Assembly: GCA_964036155.1 (NCBI GenBank)
Contig: OZ038423.1
Location: 50,421,249 to 50,485,248, forward strand
Source of the DNA: Diploscapter coronatus
Taxonomy: Eukaryota > Nematoda > Chromadorea > Rhabditida > Rhabditidae
Reading direction: 5' to 3'
Length of the DNA: 64,000 nucleotides
Of the stretch, positions 23,372 to 37,500 are shown piece after piece. The number at the start of each line of letters is the position of its first letter. Positions within the stretch are counted from its first letter, which is position 1. A program made the translations under genes and the position numbers. The notes below the pieces were generated by a model. It searched no databases, was not told the DNA's origin, and saw only the letters and a list, made by a program, of their open reading frames with translations.

Positions 23372-26300
23372 CTAAATATTAATTTACAATCAATGAACTC
23401 TAGCAAACTCTACAAATCACATCGAAAAGAAAATTTTACGTTTATTCTTCTTTCAAAATAAATTAAAAATCACTACAAATAAGTTCCACGAGGGCTTCAT
23501 ATTGGTGAGTCATCAAAGTACATTTTATGACACAAGAATCGAAAGTTAGAGTTTTCTTGAAAACATGTTAAAACCCTGAAATTAAAGTGAAATAGTCTTG
23601 AGAGAGAAGAAATGTACATTTACAGAAATCTGAAAGTTCACGATCTATCAATCAGGCTTGTGGGAAATTGCTTTCTGAAATTTCAAAAAGTCGAGTTTGT
23701 CCCAAACTTCAAGCGACTTTTCTCCCGAACTTGGTGTCGAAGTCAAGACCACGGGTTTCTCGTAAAATGAATATTTTTCAATAATCAAGAGGGAAAAGGG
23801 CAATTTTACAAAAAAGTAACATGAATTCGAGATGCCACTGAACTTTTCATGAAAATGTTTCACTCTAAAATCAAAACTATCCCAGCTTTTGTAAACTTTA
23901 CCTCAGAGTTGTAATTTTAGACACGCGAATATGAACGCATAACGCGTCAGTGTGGCTTTTCGAGCTGCTTATTTGGGCATACTGAAAAGTTCACCATATT
24001 TCACTCAAATTTCGACAAATTTGAACATTTTTAGACCCGCAATATTTTTTAAAATCGAAATCCGCATTGCGGGTTGGGTTTTCTTTTAGAAGATTGCTTT
24101 TTTGCTTTATGTTATTTTGCCTCCGAAATGAATATATTTTTCATATGGATTCACGATGAACAGGATAAACTTTCCAGGGAAGTTTGTATGAAATCTGATA
24201 AACTTGAGTCGTGAAACAAACGAAAACTGGAGACGGAATCAAAAATTAAAAGAGAAAGACGGACGATCAAAGTATCAGTCGTACAGCAAGGTGGTTGCAA
24301 ATCATGCGTAAAATGCCGACACTTTATTTCGCGTTATTTTTATCTTCATTTTCAAAACAGACCGTCGGATTTACTACATTCTTATCAAGTCATGCGAAAA
24401 TGATAGCTTAGCAGACTTGCTGGATTGAAATCCATTTCTGGCACATGATTTGGCAACTAGCAGTCGTACTGTACTCTTGTTTTCGTTATTTTTGATGTCA
24501 CAATATCATATTCATTAACTATTGAAAACAACGTCACTAGCTTGCGCACTCAATTTGCATGAAATTAAAATGGAATCAATCTACCACCGTAATTTGATAC
24601 TACTGGAAATGATAATTAAACTTCGGACAATTAAGATAAGAAAAAGCTATGCTCAGGGTTACGGTTATCGATTTTTGCCCTCTTTTCCTTTCATGTATCC
24701 TAATTTTATCTGTACAGATCGTTAATAGAGATGAAACTGTGGTTTTTTACTTTTTTTTCTATCAATTTTTCGTATCAAATTCATCATGCGGTATTCTGAA
24801 TTTCTTGGTCTATATCCTGAGATGTTCATTCTTGAGATTATAAATGCTCACATCTTCAAAATTTCACCAAGGAGGGGAATTCGGTTTTGTAATTTTTGTT
24901 TCTTCCTATGTTAGTCAAGATGTTAGCCATAAACTCGATTTTATGGTCGTTAAGGGAGATTAGATTCATTAACCTTTCGATTCTAGCCCCGATTCCATTA
25001 ACGTTTAGTAGTACTGGTTGAGTATAATTTCTAGATAAAGGCGTTAAAGAATTAGGTCAAGGCTAGAGAAGGTCTTCATTCACGAGCGATTTGCTATCAC
25101 TCACAATTTTATCACCGACTGACGTAAGACTGTGGCTGTAACATACTTTGTAACTAGTGGGTTTGTGACATCGTCAGAGATTCGTTGAGTGATTGCCGGC
25201 GACATGTTTTCGTAATTGCGCAAATCTGCTTATTTTGCCGTGTTATGTCAGATTTGCCAAGCTGGTAACGAGGTCGACAGGTCGTCACGGCAGGAATAAA
25301 GGGCAGTGATGCATGTGAATTTCCTGATTGACTGATTTAGCAGTATATGCATAGATTTGGGAGATGACCCTGGCCCAAGGCTAAGACTAGTGCTATGTCT
25401 CTATATCTTCCATATCTGCTAGCAGCCTAGCAGCTTTCCAGGAGGTTTCACAGTCCAGTTCCTATCCTCTCCTCTCCACCCTCTCTCAGCCTCATCATTA
25501 GCATCCTGTCTATTTCACACGCAATGCAAGTTTTTTTTGGCGTGTTTCATCTTTTTTCCATCATCATTTTTCGGCTTCAGCTTATTTCTTATTTTCCTCG
25601 CCTGTAGTCACTTTCCACTTGTCACAGCCCTGCCTCCCCTTGCGCACTCTCCCAGTCTTTCAGTCTTTTCCCCCTTCTCATTTGTCCATTCATCAGGCAT
25701 CAGGCGCTGCTTTTTGTAGTCGTCAAACTGGCCGCTTCATCGATAAATCGCAAAAATTTCACTACTTATTGTGTTTTCGATTCTCGATTTTTCTTTCGCT
25801 CGAGAATGAAATTTATTTTTGCCTAATTTGTTATTTTAGGAAATTTGTATCGAAAATATACACCGCATAACGGTATGCAATTGGTTGATGTTTGAGGAAA
25901 GTATTACAGAGTGATTCATCAGTCAATCGAGTTTGAGTCAATACTCCTTGCACGAAATCGTTACTGCTTCTCGGAGTGTTTCTTCTTGTTGTGTCGACCG
26001 AGTCCTTGTGAAATTGTGAAAGCAGTGAGTGAGTGATTGTTGTCATGAGATCTACGGCATAGTCCTGTGATTTCATTAGCCTGGGAAAGAACGAGCTTGA
26101 AATACATAACGGGAAAGAGGAACAAGAACTCGGAATTCTGTTTACTTTCAAAATGCTATAATAACAATGGCTATTCGTTATCTTCCAGAATGTTCGTTTG
26201 TTCATTTATTCGGCTGAAATTCGATCATCCCATTCGCCTACCTTCCTTTCCATTTTCCTTATCTCGTGTTTTGTCTATTTTTATAGCGTCAAGCTCTTGA

Positions 26301-27471
26301 AAAATTGCAGGGTTTTGCATAGTAATTTGCTGCGTGCCACGAAAAATTTGAATATTTGCTCGAAGAAGTCTTATCTCCAACTTCCTCGCATCACCATCAC
26401 CGGCCTACAATTTTTCTCGCTAAAGTATTTTTCGTAGTCGGTTGGCTCTGACACAATAAAAATTTTTCCACTTTGATACGCTTATAAGGTGATCAAGTCG
26501 ATTTTAAACGTAACAGCGCTGCCACAATGATAAACTTATTCTAAGCTCATTTTTAATGAAATTTATAGAAAATCTACTATCCTTTTTCTACTAATTAGCA
26601 AAGTCTGGAAGAGTCTCGCCGAATTAGACAAATTTTTGCAGTCACAGAGCAAAGGCTGATTGGCTGACTTGGTGGGTTGTTGCGCAATTACCTGCTAGAA
26701 TCTACCGCTCGAGTCTATAGTTTACACTATTTGTTTTCTGGGCATTTTAATCGCCTTAATTAACGAACATGCTTCTTGTATTCACCAGCTTTTTCTTCAA
26801 AAAAATTTGAAATTATAGAAAAGTAAACAGACTAAATTGCATTGTCGAAGCTCCATAGCGAGAATACACCAAAGTTTCACACTATTTTGTGCTACAAGGA
26901 GGTCCACTCTTTTAATTTTTCTTTCTAAAATAATAGAATTCAATTGTCAGGCTAATTTATAAGGTCAAAGCCAACAGGTGAAAGGTTTCAGTTTTCTTCG
27001 CGCTTTTGCAATAATGAACGCAAAAGCTGTAGTGCGAGTTTTTGACTCTTTGCCTTTCGTCTGCACGCTTTGCAATCTCGCTTCTCGACATTCGGACTTC
27101 AGCTTTCAATTTTCATTGTCTACTTTTGCATTCTATCTCTTCAATTTTAGTTCGACTTTTGATTCTGAAATTGCCTTCCTTCCCTTTTAATCTTGAACAT
27201 TCGTATCTCAAATCAGCTGTCTGATATCACTTCAATTACTAGACTTTATCTGCAAAATCCCTTGATTTATTTCATCTCAACGCTGAATTACTACTTTCGT
27301 TTTTACTTATCGTTTTATCGTTCGAACAGCCACGTTTGAGTGAAATAATTCACCACTTTCAGACTCGTTACTGGTTCTCTGTTAGTGAAGTAAAGTCCAT
27401 CCATCTGCGAGCGCAATTGGCTATTGAACTTGTCGAACTGTCAAACTTGGTCAAATCCTTCGAGCGACGAA
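23372..27471. other. Gene-poor 4.1 kb region
   Basis: No exon with domain support was found on either strand. A small foldback (GACCCGCAAT near 24034 facing ATTGCGGGTT near 24066) is visible. From about 25440 the + strand becomes pyrimidine-rich (CTCTCC, CTTTTCC runs), which creates several long but compositionally biased ORFs. The right part should contain the promoter of the gene that may start at 27472. Confidence 0.45.
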
Positions 27472-30400
27472 ATGATCGACATTCCGGAAATCGATGACAG
27501 TAAGTCTCACATTAATGTTATTGTTTTCTGTTGATTTTCATGGTTTCCTCCATCCAAGCATAACAGCAAGTGAGAGTGCGTGTTTGCATCTTCTGTCTCT
27601 GCCTCCAGTCTGCAGGCCACGCAGCGCATTCATGGCTTCTTCCTCTCCGGCCTTTCAGCTATCCATTCTCCAATCTCCTGCTTCTTCAGTCTTCTGCCTG
27701 TCTTTTGCCGTTTCTGTTTCCGCTCCAAGCGAGTAGTCCTGTCCCTGTTGATGTGTATGCAGTGCGCGCGCGTAGATAACATCTCTTTTGGCAGTGCGCA
27801 AAACGAGGAGGTCGAGAGCGGAGAGGGGAAAATCAGATCTAACGACGATAGAAGAAGAAATTACGAGGAAAAAGGGTAGATCGGCGGTCAAACTTCAATT
27901 CCAGCAACTGAGTACACACGTCTGCTAGTTTATAGGCGTTAAATTTTTTCTATTAACACATGTCTGGTTGATGAAGTTCGATAGACAAATTAGAGTGATT
28001 TCTTATAAAAAAAATGATTTGTTTAGATAGTTAGTAATTGAAAAGTCTTGTAGCTTATAAAATTTTGTGATTAGGTCTTCCTTGAAGTTTTATCATGTTT
28101 GGCGTATAAGAAATTCTCTTTCCATTTCACATACCGTTTGCGACTTGATATTTTCTTTACGTATCGATAGTTCAATCGATGCATTTGACATTATTATGCA
28201 TCGTATCCACATTCTATCATTCCATATCTGCATATCATTCGAAATTCGAATATCCCACCCACCTGCCCGCATCTGTCGTCCTCGACTATCCCTTATCTGC
28301 CTGTGTTCCTGTTCTCCTTGGTCAAATCCCTCATATCTCCTGTTCTCCTCGATTCTGCCTAGGGATCGCAAACTTCACCCCCCTGCGTTTTTCGCTTTTT
28401 TTTTCTAAAAAGTGACCATTTGAAACTTCAAAAATGAGAAGCAAGCATCCCTCAAAGTAGTAGGGCACAAAAAGTCATATTCAAATTCGATGAACCATTC
28501 ATAGAAATGAACTTTTATCGAAGATTATACCGGGAAGTGTGCGTACACTCAAGGTAATTACCGGTGTCGAATAAACATTTTGTTCGTTTAGCTGATCGGT
28601 TTTGGCCAATTCACTCGATCAAAAATGATTTTTATTTTATTTTTCTTCATGAATGCCTTAGTTAGATCGAATTTGCCTATTTGGAATTGATAATCGCTGA
28701 AAATTCCAAATTTTGCAAAACCATTTGCGATCCCTAGTTCTGCCTTCCAGTCTCCTCTTCACCACACGCACTATCGCGTTTCTTCACCATTCTTCATTCA
28801 ACTTTTCCCTTCTCTTTCTCTCCTTTTCCACTGGTTTGTCGTTCTTTCTGACCTCCTTACGAGATTTTACTTTTCTTTTGTCACCTCGGCAGTTTCTCGT
28901 ACGGCTTTATCCTGTTCAATTCACACAATTAGTCGTTCGTCTATTTGTCCGCAGGTTTAGTTTCGGCTAGATCAACGACAAAATTGCGATAGATCTGAAC
29001 ATTCTTCGGGATGATGTCAGAATTGCGCGAAACTGAAGAGAAGGGAAAATGAAGACCATAAAAATAGCGCAGTTCTGTTCTTGTATGATCGAAAAACGAA
29101 TGTTTGACTGATTGCGAAAATTATTCGATGAGCATTGTCAAAAATCGTATCGGTAACTTTTGAACCTCTGAAGGAAAGAATGTCAGGTGGAGAATAACAA
29201 CGTGAAGAGGGAGGTTTGAAGGAAGAAACTCGTTTAACGCGTTTTTGAACTTCAAACTTCTAACGAATCCAATGAGAAGTGATAATTTCTGTTTTGCATT
29301 CCTCATTTTTCCTTTCGCATTTTTCACTTTGTACTCCATAGACACTTGTGAGAATTCTCCTCTAAGTTTCTATAGACTCTAAACACTTCCATATTATTGC
29401 AAATTTAGTCAGATTATGCAAATACTTATGCCTTATTTTTAACCACTCGCGCAAAAAAGTGCCAATCTTTTGAAAATTCTTCTGGATGTTTTCGACTTTC
29501 CACATTTGATTCATGTGATTTGTTACGCATACAGCTCACTGTTAAAGCACAATTTTACGAGTTTGCTTAGGATGTTGTTCGATGTTGAGGTGCATTGTCA
29601 AGAATGCCGTCTGTCGGTTGTCATTCAATCATTCAATTCATACACATTTGATCGTCTTTTTCTTTGCCTTTTTTCGAATCAATCGACTTTTTCATCGAAT
29701 TTATCTTGTTTGAATCTTCTTCATTCTCCTTGTCATACTCTATCATTTGCTTCAGATGCTAAATGTTTATATTCTTGCAATGCAGAGAATGTTGTCAAAT
29801 TGTCCACCCCTATCTTCCTTCTCCATTTCATTCGCTTTTAACGTTTCGCTGTTTTCGTTTGTTCGTTTCTCGTTCGAATTCAAGTTCGCCTATCTCTGCG
29901 TGCGTCCGGTGCGTTGTCAGTGAAACCCCCTGCACCCTCTTCCCATCTTCCTTTCGATCTTCCATCCCAGTTCCTTTCGCACCACATTCCCTCTACTGCC
30001 TTTTTACCTTCCAAGTTCGCGCCATTCATTCCCTTTGCTCTCATTTTCGTCCCATCTATCCTCATTCACTTGCCAATGTCCTTCCCAACTCCTCTTCTTA
30101 CCAATTTGAATTCGGCATATCGATTCTTCCGCTATTTTCTAAGACCCTCTAGCTAACCCAGATTAGAACTGTTTTCTTGTAAATAAAATGGGATGGAAGA
30201 GAGATCAGAGATTTTCGAAATTTCAATCTTATCTCTTATGAAAACCTTTCTGCCATTCGATCATCGAACGACATCTTGAATCGATCACACCATCTCCTTC
30301 CTTCTCCTTTTCCCATTGCTCTTCTCGTTTTTCGTCTGATTTCCTTCGATCGAATTCATCAAATCGCGCATCGTTTCGTTTTTCCGCTTCCGTTCTTTGA

Positions 30401-33400
30401 CGAATTCTGTTTGTCTGTGGAATTAGGAGACTGCCTGGCAGAGAACGAAAGATAGGGAAGAGATGACAGAAGGGTATTACTCTTCAAGCAGCGGCTATGT
30501 TTATCTCCATTCTCAGTTATAATCATTTTCTGATTTCGATTAGTCTATTTGTTATGGTTCATTTTCGACATCCACCAATTTATCGGAAGTCATTTGACAA
30601 TGGCAAACACAACTTCAATAACGCCTCATTTATTTATTCTGAGACTTTTTTATTCTTATCACAACATTAGGTTATTCTTATCTGATACTTTTATCTTTCT
30701 TCCAAATGCTTGCCGATTTCGAAATCATTTCTTTATGAGTCAATCCAGCTATAATTCGCTTTTTATCAATACAAAGCGACCACTGACTACAATCTCAATC
30801 ATACTCATTTAGTTGTTATCTTTGAGGACAATTAGCTATTGGCAATTTCTTGTCATCGTTTATTCCGTCCCTCGGTTTCTCTTTTAAAGTACGAATATTA
30901 TTTGAAACTAGGCAAAAATGTTATCCACATTTTTCTCGAGTTTTCATTTCACATTCAGCTTTTTCTTCGTTGTGATAATCGCTTCTGAGTCCCAGCCTTA
31001 TCTAACCGTGATAATCTTCTATTGAAAATCTTATTCTCTGTTTCTCGCAAACATCTTCTCTCTATCTCGTACGATTCCATCCAACTTCTACCTAAAGCTA
31101 TTCACGAGATTAAATAATTGAGAATTCAAAACTAACTGCATTGTTCTCGCAAATCCTCCAGATTTCGCCAAAATGCATGTTTCTTATTTACTAATTTATC
31201 TAACGTGTAAACCTATCTACGTTTCTTATAGCCAAGCGTCATCTTACACTTCATGCTACTTTAATTTTTCTCCAGTCAGTTGCGAGTTATTTTTGCGCCA
31301 TACATTTCATTTCTGCCATCAGCCTCGTAAATTGCTATCATAAAATCGGCGAAGTTGTGTCGTTCGTTCATTTACTTAGCCTAGAACTGAGAAAGGGACA
31401 CTTGTCGTGCTTGACTTCAGTTGGTTTTCCATTTCCAGTTGCTATTTTATCACTAGCCATTCTCGTTCTCTCACACTTTATCTCCTTTTCCTTTGGTAGG
31501 ATTTTCCGATTAAATTAGCATCGTTATCACAGCATTATCGTGACGAAATCTATAACAAGATATTCAATTTTTTCAAAAAACTTTATTATCTTGCAGATTG
31601 TTCTATTTTGCATTCCTTGTGCTTCCACTAATTAAACTTTACAACGATTGTTTTTAGTTGGGCGTTAATTGGCAGGGCAGCGTTCTTGCAACAGCTTTGA
31701 CTTCTTCTCATTTCTCTATTCCTTCATCTATTCTCTCGATGTTTTGCTTCTAATTTCCATTTCTGGAGTTGCTCTTCTAGTTGCTGCGGATCTTGTAAGT
31801 TCTAATGTGATTAGAGAATTCAATTTCTACATTCTTTGGTTAAATTTTCAATTTCGATCAACTTTGAAAATTATCATTTCATTTTGATAATACTTTGCCG
31901 ATTTAAAACCTTGTCATATATCATCGCATAAAATTTTATAATCTGTTAAAGAAAAGCCAATGTAAGCAAATCCTTGCCCTATAAATTTTCACCTTATATG
32001 ATTAATTAATGAAAAAACTATGCTGTCAATCATTCTTCGCTTTTTAAAAGCTGGCCTTCATGAAATGCATCAAATTTGTCATTAAAATCTTAGAGTATTG
32101 GAATGGGAACGCATAGATTGAGAGAAATTCCTTTTCGTCTCTAATTACAGATGAAGCATAATTTTTTTTAGCGAGTGCAATAATATTTTGATTGCCAATC
32201 AAAACAATTTGATTGATCGATTTTGATATGCAGTTGATTGCTGCTCGGTTTTCTCTGCTTTTCCCTCTCGTTTCATCGAATTTCTCGTATTGTCTCATCA
32301 TTTCCCTACCCTCTCAGTTACTGCGTTTTGTGCAGCGGCAAAGTTTCATCTTTGGATTGGAAAACGTGGAATTTTAATCGGAAGAATCAATGAATCGCAT
32401 TTTCATTTTCAGTGCGTAAGACTGCGAGTGAGAATGGCAGTTAGCACTCGCGATACGCGAGAATTCCACTATGAATCCCAATTGATTACGCACTTCTCTA
32501 GCAAACTGCAATACCCTTCTCTTCTATTTTCCATTTTTGGCTCCTTATCAACATTTCTGCTGCAACTGTTTTGGCTTGTCAATTGTATCTGTCATCAGAG
32601 TTCTGCCACTAATTTTCTAAATTTATAACACGTGTCCTCATCATATCGCTAAATTTAGTGATACAACAATATTTTCAACAAGCATTCGCTATTTATTGTT
32701 TGTAGTATCCTATTTGAAAGCTGCTTACATTTGAAGATAAGAAGATGGCATGATAAAAAGGTGCTTATTTACAAGGTCACTGCGAGCCAATAGCTTCAAA
32801 TCTGTTCTTGCATAATTTTGGAGTCTTTTTACAAAAAAATAAGAATCTATTATTGGAAGATCTTTGTGGTAGTTTTATGCATAAGTGAATTTCGGAACAT
32901 GGATGAGTAATTTATTCTTCTTAAGAAATAATCTAGCTTTTCGGATCCGAGATAATTCGAGCTTATTCCATGTTCAAAGTAGAAGTTCTTGTAAAATTCG
33001 GCTTAAACGCACTTATCATTAAAATCTTTTGATTCACAAATTCGGCTCATCGAAAATCCCTTCTTCTAGCCACATTTTTCCTTCTTTTCTCTTATCCAAA
33101 TGCTATGTGAGCAAGCAATTATTCATATTAGCGTTAGCAGTCAATATATTATCATATTTCACTATTCGCAAAACTCCATCTATTTTTACTTGCATCGATG
33201 CTCTTTGAGTTTTGCTTCTAATTATCTCGGCATTCAAATATCTTTGAGAGTTACGTTTTTTTCTTTCATCTCGATTGTTTTGGAATTTACTACGTATTTG
33301 TTGTGCTACAAGAAACAACGCAAAGCTTGGTTTTTTGACCAGTTACATTTTAATTTTCATGCGAATATTTTCAGTTTTTGCGATGAGATCGTCGCCCCAG

Positions 33401-34571
33401 TCGACTTTGTCGGCCTCCTTGATTCACGAGGAAAAACAGCAGCAGCAGCCGGCTCACTTATCTTGGCCGCCTGGCCAGGCTTTTCCTTTCGAGCCCTTGC
33501 CACCCTATCCTGCTGGTAATTAAAATAATTTATACGAAAAGTAAAAGAATCGACTTAGGCCCTAATCTGTCCAAAATCCGGTATCCTCGCGAACCATCCG
33601 GCCCAGTCTACACTTGTCCTTATTGCTCTGAACAGTTTCTGGTATTTAAACTATTTTATAAAGCAAACGTTAGAAGTAAATATTGCAGTTCCATCGATTA
33701 CATGGAGTTGTCGTGTGCCCCTTCTGCTACAACACAATTGCAGTCGGAAAGTTTGTAAGCTAGTTTAAAAAATCGACGATACTTGGTTATCCCATAACTT
33801 CTTTCTACTCAACTTAAGAATTTTTAAACCACATATTTCTTTATTTTTGAAAGCTGCGTGCTCATATCATACATAACTAGTAATTCTATAGAAACCTTCC
33901 CAGAAACGTTTACTTTTTTGAGTCCCGCTAAATCTCTCCATTTCGAATACTCCTTCGCTTCTACTGACCAAGCTCATAACGCAAAAATGCGTGTGTAGTG
34001 GATAGCGAATTAGATTTTTGCCCTTTTCTGGACGATGAACGAGATTTCAGAAAAGAGGGAGCAGGGAGGCTCGAAAAAGTAAATGTTTCTAGGAAAGCTA
34101 GGGCATATGGCACCAATGATAATTTGAGTAATCTATTTCGATATTTCGATATTTTACCGTTTTTTATTTCGTTGTGATTCTTCTTCCATGATTGGGGCCA
34201 TGAGAAATGGGATAACCAAATACAACTTATCATTATACAGCTAGTACGAACTGATACTTTAAATTCTTTTATTTTAAGAGGATATTAATGTGATTCAAAT
34301 GTTTAAATTTCTAGAACAAACGTCAATCCCTGTTGTACCTCTCTATTGGCGGCCTATTTGCTCTAATCAGCATCACGTTATTGGTATTGCTCCTGATGAT
34401 TAAAAATAACTACTTCATAATTCCGAGTAAGTTAGTAAAATTGAATCATGAATTTAATGAAGTGAAACTTCAGTGCTGATATTCTCATTAGCGACAGTGA
34501 TTTTCTTCATCAAATCGATTCGAGCTCGAGATCATTACGAAGTGGCTACGATGCTCGTTGAGGATTATTAA
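27472..34571 (+). CDS. TMEM55-like two-pass membrane protein with paired CxxC motifs
   Basis: Core exons are 33375-33515, 33559-33641, 33689-33754, 34315-34426 and 34474-34571. A possible first exon (27472-27499, MIDIPEIDD) joins in phase across 5.9 kb for 175 aa in all; otherwise translation starts at ATG 33383. A Pro-rich stretch ([13 protein letters not shown]) is followed by [10 protein letters not shown] and [14 protein letters not shown], then a basic KRQ and two membrane segments ([33 protein letters not shown]). The order and spacing of the C-terminal zinc-knuckle and two TM helices match TMEM55/PIP4P proteins of late endosomes and lysosomes. The family's first cysteine block and its CX5R phosphatase motif are absent, so enzyme activity is doubtful. 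The intron 33755-34314 holds a MITE. Confidence 0.6.
27500..33374. other. Putative 5.9 kb first intron of the TMEM55-like gene, no other gene seen
   Basis: This stretch starts with GTAAGT and ends with TTTTCAG. It contains no recognisable exon, and the + strand is strongly pyrimidine-rich in blocks (28250-28400, 28740-28900, 29650-30100, 30300-30400). Long ORFs here, such as 29470-29841 and 29763-30152, are Ser/Leu/Phe-rich products of that bias. If the 27472 exon is not real, this is intergenic sequence. Confidence 0.4.
33782..34220. mobile_element. MITE, 439 bp, TA-flanked
   Basis: The ends read CTTGGTTATCCCAT and ATGGGATAACCAAA. Internal parts also pair (CAGAAACGTTTACTTTTTTGAG against CTCGAAAAAGTAAATGTTTCT). 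TA is present at 33780-33781 and 34221-34222. It lies in intron 4 of the TMEM55-like gene and has no transposase frame. Confidence 0.8.
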
Positions 34572-37500
34572 ATTATCCAGAACAAAGCTCTGAAATAGCA
34601 TAATAATTATTAAATTAAGTATTAATGTAACCTTAGTTCTCATTTTGCCATAATGCCCTCGTACAGTTAAAACAATGTATCATTATGCTGCAGAAATGCA
34701 GGAAAATTATTATCGGTGCTATACAAAATCGTGACATTTCTTGACCTGCTTATTACTGTTCATTTGTTAATCCGGCCGCTCAAAATAGAAATTCTATGGG
34801 AACTGATCAATTCAAACTGGTAACTATGACATTCTTCTGTTGGAGCAATTATAACTTATCATAGGGTAGCTTAGAGGAACTTCAGATATAGACGTAAGAA
34901 TTCTATAAACCAACTTCTCGAATTTCATTATTTTGTTTGATACAAATTTCTATTCATTTGAATTTGGCACTTGACCTCAACGTGTATTTTATAAAACATG
35001 TGCCTTCGAAAATATCGCTTATTTTATGAATCATTGCTTTTCGTGGTATTTTTATTGAAATTTCAAAATCCCACATTCCTGAGAAATAAGCGATGTAATT
35101 CTATAATTCCATCCCATTATTATTGTGTTTTTAACACTAATCCATACCTAAAAACAAGATACAAATTTCGTTATTCCATTGAATTGAAGAAAAATTACAT
35201 TAAAATAGAAAAAAAAGTTAAAGACAGTGCACGTAGCATGTTCGTGTCGTTTTAGTCGGTAAAATGAATGAAAAATATGATACAAATTTGAACTTACAAA
35301 ATATGCAGCTTCATGTTAAGACTTTAAGTTTAAACTATACCTATGATAATCACTAACTTAAAGTTGGGTGTGAACGATATAAAGCTTATACTCATGCAAA
35401 TTTATGATTTTATTTATTCTAAAGTTGATGATAACAAATATGTCATGTCATAGAAATGAAAATAATTTGGCTTCATACATTTTGATCAAATATGCGAATA
35501 TCTCGAAAAGATAAAAAATGAAAACTTGCTGCAAATCACTAATGGAAATGATTGGATTGGGCCAAGATAACTTTAGGGAGTCTCTTGACCTTAACTATTT
35601 CGGATAAGAAGGATGCTTTTTCATAGGGTTTCTTGTTCGCCCGTTGATCTGTGAATATCATCAAATTCGAGAGCTCTGAACGAAAACAAGCAGTCTGATT
35701 GAGAAAAAGTGCCAGAGAGCAATGAGAAAAGGACACTTCTCGATGCAATTGAGAAATCGACTGGCAGAAAAACATCCAAACAGTCTGTAGTTGATGCCAG
35801 AAATGCCTGTCTGATGTATGTGGCTAAAGAGTGTCGGAGATAGAGAGAACAGTGCACTGCTCTGCTCACCGTCACTGTCTCTCTTGATTTCCTGCTTGTT
35901 TGCTGCCCTTATCAAATCAGGCGGAAGGTGCGCGGAAAGCAGACGGAAAAGCTGCTAAACAAACGGCCTTTAGCCTGACATATAGACTTTTTCAGTTCAA
36001 CGATGTTCAATTTTGAAGCTTATTTTGAATTTGTTTAAAACTAAAGTGTTTGTGCTGTAAGAAGCGGCCTCCTATTTTTTATTTAGATTCCAAATTATGA
36101 TGTTTTTCAAATATTTAAAATGAAAAATTTCGCCAAAAATATTAATATGAGCCTATCAACATTCATATCACATATTTCGACTCATACCAATTCTTTTTCT
36201 AAACTTTTAAAATCAAAATCAATAGCAGGAAAAAATAGCCCCAGGAATTAGAAAAATCTCGGAGTCGAACCCCTCTTATCGTCATCCAGTTTTTGCTGGT
36301 AATTTCGTGTGCTTATGCCTCTTTACCTATAGCTTGATTTGCCCACTCTTCTTCTTGTTTCCCTTTGTCTTTTCCCCTTCCTCTTTCTGTCTTCTGCCTT
36401 TCAACATGTGTCCTGTCAAGTGCATGGCCCATGGCAATGTGCTTACAGAATGGATGTTTTACTCCTTCCCCCTTCCTTCAACTTCTTACAGATTTTCTAA
36501 TCCAGTTGTTCTTCGACTTTTTGTTAATTACAGTGTAAAATACGCTAGTTTCTTTGGATCGTAGAAAGTATATGTTGGATACTAAACTTCGAAATTCTTC
36601 ATTTTATCTCTGATGATAAGATATTATTTTGAAAGTGGCACCAAGATCTCTAACTAATTCGAAATTAATCCGTATTTATTCAGCATCATCAATCAAAGTT
36701 CGAGATTCGACCAAATTCTTTCTCGATGAATTTCGATATTTACTCAAATGTTGGACATCTTCCAGCATCATCATTGTAAACATAAAATGCTTCGTAGATT
36801 TTAAGCCGATTCTATCTGTTTTTGAATCAAATTATTCGCTCTTCTAATGATTGATTATTGATAAATCTCCATTTTTTAGAAATATAACGCGCATAATTAT
36901 TCTAACAATTTTAAAGAACACATTTCACGAATTGCTAGAGAATAGTTTGCTCATTTTGTGTTCTTGTGCCAAGAAAATTATTTAAAAGTGTAGTTCCAAA
37001 ATAGTCAAAGCATAATTGCGTGTTTTCGTATAAAATGCGTTCTTTCTATTTCTCTTTGTGGTTAGAGTTTTTCGTTTCTCAAGCAATTCTGCTTTGCGAG
37101 AATTATTCCCGAAACCATAGTCCTTCATGAAATGAGCTAAAAGGAATTGCAAGAAACCGCCGAATTTGAAGGGTAAAGGAAGATTGAAAAATTAGCGTGA
37201 CAAGATTTTGTTTGATTTTGACGCTGCGAGCCATGATCTCACTCCAAACATGAAATCCAAACGAATGACAGCTCCGCGTGCGCAAGTCTGCTGCCAAACC
37301 ATTCAATCTCTTCCAGCGATTTTTTCTCGAATATGAAACTCCGGAAAAAACACCTATAAATCTCAAAGAATTTCATGAAATTCCCCAAGTGCGTATCACT
37401 TTTATAAATAGAGTTCGACGATCTGAGATTGCTGATGGAAGATGAAAATAGAGCTGTGAAGAAGAGAAGGAGAGAATGGAATGAAGATGGGGTGACTGGA

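Noticed and set aside
29470..30152. Pair of overlapping Ser/Phe/Leu-rich + strand ORFs
   Set aside because: They are products of pyrimidine-rich sequence, with no motif, start context or conserved splice site.
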